This document shows positions 14,124 through 19,173 of a stretch of 19,173 nucleotides of DNA, in pieces; the first letter of the stretch is position 1, and each line of letters begins with the position of its first letter. A program made the translations under genes and the position numbers. The stretch is from positions 1 to 19,173 of the forward strand of contig QBUN01000410.1 in assembly GCA_013180565.1 (NCBI GenBank). The letters run 5' to 3'. A model generated the notes under the pieces. That model was given only the letters and a program-made list of their open reading frames with translations, was not told the origin of the DNA and ran no database searches. This DNA comes from Candidatus Methanophaga sp. GoMg3.2. GTDB taxonomy: Archaea; Halobacteriota; Syntropharchaeia; Alkanophagales; Methanospirareceae.

Positions 14124-14188
14124 GACACAGATTAACACTAATTAACGCAGATAAAAATAAATCAGTGCGATCTGTGTAAATCCGTGTC
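14124..14188. repeat. Dispersed repeat, copy D (imperfect palindrome)
   Basis: The left arm GACACAGATTAACAC (14124-14138) and the right arm at 14174-14188 (GACACGGATTTACAC on the minus strand) differ at only two of 15 positions when paired. They are 35 bp apart, and further weak similarity (ACGCAGAT against GCACTGAT) lies inside. It occupies the gap between the SIMPL gene 3' end and the cbf5 5' end, with no gene between the arms. Confidence 0.7.
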
Positions 14189-14242
14189 TAAAATTTGGAT
14201 AAATCAATTTTTGTGTGTGCCCTATCTAAAACCCAAAATGGT

Positions 14243-14980
14243 TCAACTGCATTCGTAGACAACCTCTATCGTAGCCTTGACTTCTACCGCTTTCGGAATG
14301 ATCGGCGGAGCTATTGATTTTGCCATTGGAACTGCTTCATCAAATCCACCTGCTCGATATGGATATGCCGATACGCCGATCTCCTTTACTGAGGCCACTC
14401 TTAAATTTACAAGACCAAAGCTACTGGCTATCGCATCGGCTTTTGAATCTGCATCCTCACAAGCCTCTTTTAATGCTTCGTTCTTTAGCTCCTTCTCCTT
14501 GGGTTCTGTTAACCCAAATTCTATTTTTTGCACATTATTGGCCCCTGCATCTGTGGCTTCACCAATAACTTTCCCTATCTCATCTAAGTCGCTAATCTCA
14601 ACTGTTACTTCGTTATAGACCTTATACGCCACAATTTTAGTATAGTCCGTCTTGTTTCTAACAGGGCTAATGCTGAAATAGGAGGTTTGGATCTCATCCT
14701 TGGAATATCCAAGATCTTCCATTGCTGCTATTATGGCCGTCATCTTCAATGAGTTCTCATTTGAAGCGTCTGTCACATTTTCCGATTGCGTTTCCACGCC
14801 AAGATACACCTTAGCCTGATTCGGCTCTGCTTCTATTGTTCCGGTTCCGAAAACAGCAATCGTAGAATTACCCGTGCTATTTACCGCAGTTGCTCCAGAA
14901 GGGCTGTATAGACTGCATACAAGAGCAAGGCATATGGCCAATGTCACTACGAAACCGTACAATTTCTTGTTTCTCACCAT
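14243..14980 (-). CDS. Secreted SIMPL-domain (DUF541) protein
   Basis: The 245-residue protein has a signal peptide (basic start MVRNKKLYG, hydrophobic 9-25, cleavage probably near residues 29-32). The SIMPL domain that follows has recognisable blocks: ISVFGTGTIE-type opening (here IAVFGTGTIEAEPNQAKVYLGVETQ), NSLKMTAIIAAMEDLGYSKDEIQTSYFSISP, YKVYNEVTVEISDLDEIGKVIGEATDAGANNVQKIEFGL, and KADAIASSFGLVNLRVASVKE. SIMPL proteins are exported and oligomeric, with no agreed biochemical role. GGGGGTGAT about 11 nt before ATG is a strong ribosome binding site. The gene probably has its own promoter (15018-15025) and appears monocistronic: cbf5 downstream is separated by repeat D. Confidence 0.88.
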   Translation of the reverse strand: MVRNKKLYGFVVTLAICLALVCSLYSPSGATAVNSTGNSTIAVFGTGTIEAEPNQAKVYLGVETQSENVTDASNENSLKMTAIIAAMEDLGYSKDEIQTSYFSISPVRNKTDYTKIVAYKVYNEVTVEISDLDEIGKVIGEATDAGANNVQKIEFGLTEPKEKELKNEALKEACEDADSKADAIASSFGLVNLRVASVKEIGVSAYPYRAGGFDEAVPMAKSIAPPIIPKAVEVKATIEVVYECS

Positions 14981-15017
14981 TTATTTATATCACCCCCTAA
15001 TTTTGTTTATAATATGA

Positions 15018-15025
15018 TTTATATG
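15018..15025 (-). promoter_or_regulatory. TATA-like box of the SIMPL gene
   Basis: CATATAAA on the minus strand, about 38-45 nt before ATG 14980, would give a start near 14996 and leave room for the GGGGGTG site. Confidence 0.45.
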
Positions 15026-15091
15026 GTAGCCATAGATATTTATTTAGCTCTGGAGAAAATCCAGAATAAAAATACAAAAATACGAACAACC

Positions 15092-15583
15092 TCAAATGGA
15101 TGAGATAACCATGATGTCCTTCTTGTTAGTCGCCTCTTCCAGGATAGCTAATGCTTCGTTCAGCTCGTCTTCGCCTATCGCACTGAGCGTTACCGAAGCC
15201 GAGGACTTTTTATCCACGCCAGGCATTGAGAGAGATAGCTTTACCACTTCCGCAAATCCCGTGCTGTCTATACTGTCTATCGTCTCCCGCATATCAGAAT
15301 GCACTATATGCCCAATGAGTAAAACAACCATTGATTCTTTCAGTCTCTCTTTCCCTATTCGTACCACGTTCATGCCTTTTCCCTTTAACCCATCCACCAA
15401 TTTATCCAATCTCTTTTCTTCTATCTCAACTACCAGTTGAACTGGTACTCTCCCAGAGGGCGTCTTTTTATCCCGCTGATGTAATACGCTGACTATATTA
15501 CCTCCAAAATCGGATACCGGCTCCAATGCGTGCACTAACTGACCGGGGATGTCTTCTAGTTCAAGGTCCATTGATATTTTCAT
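15092..15583 (-). CDS. ACT-domain protein (amino-acid-binding regulator)
   Basis: The 163-residue soluble protein appears to hold two ACT-like modules. The first is about 1-75, opening MDLELEDIPGQLVHALEPVSDFGGNIVSVLHQR, the classic 'D.PG.L......I...GGNI' ACT pattern. The second is about 84-160 (MVVLLIGHIVHSDMRETIDSIDSTGFAEVVKLSLSMPG). Homologues in many archaea stand just upstream of homoserine dehydrogenase and are thought to sense amino acids of the aspartate family. Here the neighbour upstream is metG, 102 nt away in the same direction, and no hom gene is visible. AAGGAGGG 7-8 nt before ATG is the strongest ribosome binding site in the window. The ligand is not predictable from sequence. 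Confidence 0.85.
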   Translation of the reverse strand: MKISMDLELEDIPGQLVHALEPVSDFGGNIVSVLHQRDKKTPSGRVPVQLVVEIEEKRLDKLVDGLKGKGMNVVRIGKERLKESMVVLLIGHIVHSDMRETIDSIDSTGFAEVVKLSLSMPGVDKKSSASVTLSAIGEDELNEALAILEEATNKKDIMVISSI

Positions 15584-15685
15584 AATGATGCCCTCCTTGG
15601 CTTATGGTAATAATTGGCAAAGCGAATATAAAAGGGTTTAGAAATGCTGAACTTTGACTTTGCTTGCTGAATTTTTGCTTTACTT

Positions 15686-17305
15686 TCACTCTTCCACGCG
15701 CTCGAACAACATCTGCGGCTTTTTCAACTCTTGGCCACTCTCTATCGGCACTGTCAACTCATCAAGCTTTAAAGAATGCAAATCGCTTTCCATTCCCAAT
15801 TGCGACCACAGCTCTGCCATCTTCTCTGGCATCACCGCCTCTAACAAAATACAAACTGCTTTCAGTATCTGTAGCACGTTCTTTATTATCTCGCCACCCC
15901 TTTCTCGTTCTTTATCGCCCTTTTTTATCAAATGCCAGGGCTCTTCTCGTTGAAAATAACCATTGCCGAAGTCTGCAAGTTTCATTACGGCGTCAACTAG
16001 CTTCTTGAATTCGTATTCCTCCACTGCATTTATTGCTTCTTCGCGTGTCTCAGTTATCTTAGTACTGACCTCCTCTTCTATCTCGCCTTCGGGAACCACG
16101 CCGAAATTCTTATACGCAAATGATACCACTCGATGAACAAGGTTACCCAGTATCGCCACTAACTCATTGTTCACACGCAAGAAGAAGGAGTTCCAGGAAA
16201 AATTCAGCTCCTTCGTGTGGCTCGATTGTGCTACCAAATAATATCTCAATGTATCCGGATGGAATCGTTCCAGAAACTCCGATGTCCAGACCACGTCACC
16301 CCGGGACTTTGAAAATGTCCGTCCATCTATTTTCACCATGCCGGAAGCAACAACGGCATCTGGCAGCGAATAGCCCGCACCTTTTAGCATCGCAGGCCAG
16401 AATATACAGTGATGATATATGATGTCCGTGCCGATGAAATGCACTATAGTAGCTCCGTCTTCTTTCCAATATTCTCGCCATTTACGCTCATCTCCGCCCA
16501 TTAATTCTTCTGTAAATGATATATACCCGATAGGCGCGTCAACCCAGACATAAACTACCAGGTCCTGTCGACCCGGGAATTTCACGCCCCAGTCCAGCTT
16601 CCGTGTTATGCACCAGTCCCTCAGTTCATTCTTTACCCATTCCCGTGCGTAATTCCTGGCGTTACGTGTGCCACCTAATTTGTCTAAATAAGAGGCGAGG
16701 AAATCGGCGAAGCTGGAAAGATGGAAGAAGAAGTGCTCCTGCTCCTTGAAAACCGCTTCGTTTCCGCAAATCTTACACTTCGGCGCTATTATCTCGCCCG
16801 GCTCGAGATGCTTACCACAGCCCTGGTCACATTCATCCCCTCTCGCACTTGCGCCACAGTAGGGACATTCGCCTTCCACATATCTATCCGGTAGGAACCG
16901 ACCACATGTATCGCAGAACGCCTGTTTCGTTTCCTCCATATATACATAGCCGCTATCTATCAGCTTCTTCACTATCTCTTCTGTCCTCTTATGGTTGCAT
17001 TCCGAGTCGGTCTGTCCATAATAGTCGAAATCAACATTCAGTGCTTTGAATATCCGCTTGAAATGATCATGAAATCGCGCTACAACTGCTTCGGGTGCTA
17101 TCCCTTCCGCTTCTGCACTCAGTACAATCGGCGTGCCATGCGTGTCCGAGCCGCTTACAAAAATGACGTCATGACCCATCTTCCGGAGCATCCGCACGTA
17201 TATATCCGCAGGTACGTAAGTCCTGAGGTGCCCTATATGGCACTCACCGTTGACATAGGGCAATGCAGAGGTTACCAAGACTGGCTTATCTATCGGTATC
17301 TTCAT
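15686..17305 (-). CDS. metG: Methionyl-tRNA synthetase
   Basis: The 539-residue class I synthetase has the HIGH motif at 23-26, the KMSKS-equivalent FSKS at 331-334 (GRTFSKSRGD), and the substrate segment VYVWVDAPIGY (251-261). A zinc insert carries four cysteine pairs: C131/C134, C147/C150, C159/C163 and C177/C180, the two-knuckle archaeal/eukaryotic type. A helical anticodon-binding domain follows, and the protein ends PQMLFERVEE. The C-terminal EMAP-like tRNA-binding domain present in longer MetRS is absent, which is common when it is encoded separately. A CAGGA lies just before the ATG. A TATA-like box lies about 35-42 nt upstream. Confidence 0.97.
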   Translation of the reverse strand: MKIPIDKPVLVTSALPYVNGECHIGHLRTYVPADIYVRMLRKMGHDVIFVSGSDTHGTPIVLSAEAEGIAPEAVVARFHDHFKRIFKALNVDFDYYGQTDSECNHKRTEEIVKKLIDSGYVYMEETKQAFCDTCGRFLPDRYVEGECPYCGASARGDECDQGCGKHLEPGEIIAPKCKICGNEAVFKEQEHFFFHLSSFADFLASYLDKLGGTRNARNYAREWVKNELRDWCITRKLDWGVKFPGRQDLVVYVWVDAPIGYISFTEELMGGDERKWREYWKEDGATIVHFIGTDIIYHHCIFWPAMLKGAGYSLPDAVVASGMVKIDGRTFSKSRGDVVWTSEFLERFHPDTLRYYLVAQSSHTKELNFSWNSFFLRVNNELVAILGNLVHRVVSFAYKNFGVVPEGEIEEEVSTKITETREEAINAVEEYEFKKLVDAVMKLADFGNGYFQREEPWHLIKKGDKERERGGEIIKNVLQILKAVCILLEAVMPEKMAELWSQLGMESDLHSLKLDELTVPIESGQELKKPQMLFERVEE

Positions 17306-17339
17306 TTGTTCCTGTCTACTAATAGCATCTATATCAAGG

Positions 17340-17347
17340 TTTTATAA
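17340..17347 (-). promoter_or_regulatory. TATA-like box of metG
   Basis: TTATAAAA on the minus strand, about 35-42 nt before ATG 17305, would give a short leader containing the CAGGA site. Confidence 0.5.
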
Positions 17348-17392
17348 CTTTTACTTTTTTGAATTTGGCAAGCAAGCGGCATTAGTTACGCG

Positions 17393-17419
17393 TAAAAACA
17401 CTATCCTTTCGCATAGTGT
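17393..17419 (-). terminator. Hairpin-plus-T terminator after the Yip1-family gene
   Basis: A perfect 7-bp stem (ACACTAT 17398-17404 with ATAGTGT 17413-17419, 8-nt loop) is followed on the minus strand directly by a T run. The last stem base plus four more give TTTTT. It lies 60-odd nt past the Yip1-family stop and before the metG promoter, so it separates the two transcripts. Confidence 0.6.
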
Positions 17420-17481
17420 AGCAGAAAATAAAAAAATGGGAAACTATACGCCCACCTGTGCTATTTATTTATTTATCTATT

Positions 17482-18084
17482 TTATATATGTACTCCTGGG
17501 TAACCGATCATACCCCACATTATAGCACTTGTGATCCAGCCAATTATGCCCATTATGATGATATACACGACAATTGAAACGATCACGTATATCAATCTTT
17601 TATCTTCGGGCGTCTCCATGAACACTGGTATGCCTAAATATAGGATATACAACCCATAAAGGCTTGCTAAAAAGACCAGAATCGCAAGTGGCGGTATAAT
17701 ATACAGTATCCCTGCAAGGAGTCCTGGCGTAGATGCGTATGCAACGAGCTTCATTGCTTCTGTCTGATCTTGCTTCGATGAAAAACTCGGTGCTAGCAGA
17801 CTTACAATATATCCAAAGACGAAGACGCCGATTATCGAGAGTACATACTGCATGATGCCCCACCCCAAAGCCAAATGTATCGGCACCCTAAAATGGCCCC
17901 AAAAACCGCCTATGCCTACTACGCCATAGCCTATTATGATTCCTATCAGCGTGGGTACCGCAACTATGCCCATATAAATGATTAGGTCTTGCATGCTCGG
18001 CTGTTCAGCTTTTGCAGCTTCTAACGTCTCTTTGGGCTTCAGCACTACATTCTTTGCTCGGTCTATTATTGCATGTATCTCCAT
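17482..18084 (-). CDS. Yip1-domain integral membrane protein
   Basis: The 200-residue protein has a short amphipathic N-terminus containing the family's 'P.ET' element (VVLKPKETLEAAK) and about five membrane helices (near 34-56, 74-96, 112-130, 132-152 and 165-190). The family-typical segments are LVAYASTPGLLAGILYIIP and YGLYILYLGIPVFMETPEDK. Archaeal and bacterial Yip1-domain proteins have no assigned function. The start is 14 nt after the stop of the upstream lipoprotein, with GTGGAT before the ATG, so the two are almost certainly cotranscribed and may act together at the membrane. Stop is followed by a hairpin terminator. Confidence 0.85.
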   Translation of the reverse strand: MEIHAIIDRAKNVVLKPKETLEAAKAEQPSMQDLIIYMGIVAVPTLIGIIIGYGVVGIGGFWGHFRVPIHLALGWGIMQYVLSIIGVFVFGYIVSLLAPSFSSKQDQTEAMKLVAYASTPGLLAGILYIIPPLAILVFLASLYGLYILYLGIPVFMETPEDKRLIYVIVSIVVYIIIMGIIGWITSAIMWGMIGYPGVHI

Positions 18085-18098
18085 TTTTTTACATCCAC

Positions 18099-18851
18099 TT
18101 ATGCCTCATCCGGTAGCGTAGACATGTCAAACATGTCTGAAAGGGTTTTTATCTCCACACCAGCTGGTAGTTCAAACGTAGTGTCGGAAATGCGGCCAAA
18201 ATCGAAGTTCTTCATCTCTGTCCTCATTGTACCCGCAGGAGACGTCATCTCCGTTTGAACAGGTAGCCCGTACTTTAGCCCTATGCACTGCTTTATCTTT
18301 ACCTCTTCCGGTTTCTCCATGACCACATATTCAATAACTGTACAGCGCATACCATCTATTGTTTCGGTGCCGATAATCGCTGGATTTAAGTCCATAAGAG
18401 CTTCTACATTTCCTGTTACCGATTCTGGAACTTCGTCGAGCACCGTTTTCAATGCCATGTTCTCGTCAGGTTGATACATATACGACACTCGGTCGTCTCC
18501 GTTCACTATCATAACCATAGCCTGCCCTTCCGCTGTCGTATCTATCCTCATATTATTCCCCTTTAACCATGCCGTGCCTGTCGATACTACCTCTCCATTC
18601 TCTATCGTCACCATATCATATTTAACGCTTATACCTTTCGCCTTACCCAAAAGATCGATCAACGATTCGCTACTCGTTGGTGCGGTAAGTGTTTCATCAG
18701 TTGATGGTTGAGTGGTTGTAGTTACTGCTTCCCCTGGCGGTGCTCCTACTGCTTCCTCCTGTTCTGCTTTATCGGCACAGCCTGCACTCACGACTACGCC
18801 TATCAAGATTAACCCAATAACAATTGCCCATTTCTTCGTTTTTTCTACCAT
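18099..18851 (-). CDS. Surface lipoprotein with LolA-like (outer-membrane-lipoprotein-carrier fold) domain
   Basis: The 250-residue protein starts at ATG 18851, with GGTGAT just upstream. A longer frame from 18911 would begin upstream of the TATA-like box and is rejected. The signal peptide (KK, then hydrophobic 9-21) ends in the lipobox VSAGC, with C25 as the lipidated residue. A Thr/Pro/Glu-rich linker (about 26-60) leads to a beta-rich domain with the order KYDMVTIENGEVVSTGTAWLKGNNMRID, VNGDDRVSYMYQPDE, GMRCTVIEYV and QCIGLKYGLPVQTEM, ending DTTFELPAGVEI. That resembles LolA-like/DUF4412 carrier domains. Archaea lack the Lol pathway as such, so the ligand is unknown. It is cotranscribed with the Yip1-family gene. 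Confidence 0.8.
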   Translation of the reverse strand: MVEKTKKWAIVIGLILIGVVVSAGCADKAEQEEAVGAPPGEAVTTTTQPSTDETLTAPTSSESLIDLLGKAKGISVKYDMVTIENGEVVSTGTAWLKGNNMRIDTTAEGQAMVMIVNGDDRVSYMYQPDENMALKTVLDEVPESVTGNVEALMDLNPAIIGTETIDGMRCTVIEYVVMEKPEEVKIKQCIGLKYGLPVQTEMTSPAGTMRTEMKNFDFGRISDTTFELPAGVEIKTLSDMFDMSTLPDEA

Positions 18852-18880
18852 TTTTATCACCTTATACAATGTTGAGAACC

Positions 18881-18888
18881 TATTTAAG
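18881..18888 (-). promoter_or_regulatory. TATA-like box of the lipoprotein-Yip1 operon
   Basis: CTTAAATA on the minus strand, about 30-37 nt before ATG 18851, supports that start over the upstream alternative at 18911. Confidence 0.45.
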
Positions 18889-18917
18889 TTTTTCGTTTTT
18901 GTGTTTTGCATTTTATG

Positions 18918-19173
18918 CTATACCCAAAATACCATCCTGAGCGTATTTCTCACTGCCGGGGCAAGACCAATAGTGATAAGGACCAACAAAACGAGATTCT
19001 TTAGCTCTATCTCTCGCTCCTCAAAGATAATATCCAATAGATACAGCACGGGCATGATGATACCAAGTTTGAGTAGGAACATTCCGGCTGCGGAGCCTGT
19101 AGACTCTACTATCATTCCTTCTATCACATGCTTCCCGTGGTAACCAAGAAGATCAATCCCGATATAAGAAGAA
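18918..19173 (-). CDS. DUF63-family membrane protein, C-terminal part (partial)
   Basis: The frame is open to the window edge and continues upstream of the GTG at 19127. About 84 residues are visible, running from YIGIDLLGYHGKHVIEG through two hydrophobic helices (MFLLKLGIIMPVLYLLD and LVLLVLITIGLAP) to the end RNTLRMVFWV. The 'G.HVIE', 'GSAAGMFLLKL' and 'GLAPA.RN.LR' blocks match the C-terminus of archaeal DUF63 multi-pass membrane proteins as I know them. The function of the family is unknown. The stop TAG at 18918-18920 lies 29-30 bp before the TATA-like box of the next operon. The 5' part is outside the window. Confidence 0.75.
   Translation of the reverse strand, partial: SSYIGIDLLGYHGKHVIEGMIVESTGSAAGMFLLKLGIIMPVLYLLDIIFEEREIELKNLVLLVLITIGLAPAVRNTLRMVFWV

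Noticed and set aside
17455..17480. The TTTATTTATTTATC stretch as a meaningful tandem repeat.
   Set aside because: It is only about three imperfect 4-bp units in an AT-rich gap and is likely chance.
18852..18911. Longer N-terminus for the lipoprotein.
   Set aside because: It would place the signal peptide internally and start upstream of the TATA-like box. The GGTGAT site fits ATG 18851.

Overview
The window is archaeal. It carries archaeal-type ribosomal proteins (L37Ae, S4, S11, S13), RNA polymerase subunits D and P, the pseudouridine synthase Cbf5, KEOPS subunit Pcc1, a Hel308-type helicase, a GatD amidotransferase subunit, AT-rich TATA-like boxes and GGTGA/GAGGT-type ribosome binding sites. 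Formylmethanofuran:tetrahydromethanopterin formyltransferase (Ftr) and the F420 enzyme CofC point to an organism with the archaeal C1 (methanogenesis or reverse methanogenesis) pathway. A Ccm-type cytochrome c maturation block (ccmC, a ccmD-like gene, ccmE) adds c-type cytochromes. The combination suits a cytochrome-rich methane- or alkane-oxidising archaeon (ANME-1/Methanophagales or Syntrophoarchaeia-like) or a cytochrome-containing methanogen. This placement is inference from gene content, not from a search.

Layout. 1-466: the 3' end of an unidentified gene, then a decayed GxxExxY-family gene lying between two inverted copies of a short repeat. 467-1659 (+): ccmC, a ccmD-like gene and ccmE. 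1646-2935 (-): gatD, convergent with ccmE and divergent from a small unknown gene (3045-3440). 3537-7554 (-): hel308, map and rtcA, transcribed in that order. 7651-8610 (+): rpl37ae, rpoP, pcc1 and a membrane microprotein. 8647-8850 (-): a ribbon-helix-helix regulator with a tandem repeat over its likely start site. 9151-14083 (-): one long run cbf5, tRNA-Ser(GGA), rps13, rps4, rps11, rpoD, cofC, ftr. 14243-19173 (-): a SIMPL-domain secreted protein, an ACT-domain protein, metG, a Yip1-family membrane protein, a lipoprotein and the 3' end of a DUF63-family membrane protein.

How the genes relate. The central part is information processing: rRNA/tRNA modification, ribosome, RNA polymerase, tRNA charging and protein N-terminal processing. 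Two coenzyme/C1 genes are attached to the end of the ribosomal operon. The right end is mostly envelope proteins.

The most interesting signals are: (1) a repeat family with a 15-bp core, seen as inverted pairs at three loci, one pair enclosing the GxxExxY remnant; (2) a 14-nt intron in the tRNA-Ser gene, whose 5' end also encodes the last residues of Cbf5; (3) a cysteine-type (CxxxY) CcmE; (4) an RNA polymerase subunit D lacking its ferredoxin-like domain; (5) a 10-bp-period tandem repeat likely to be the operator of the RHH regulator.
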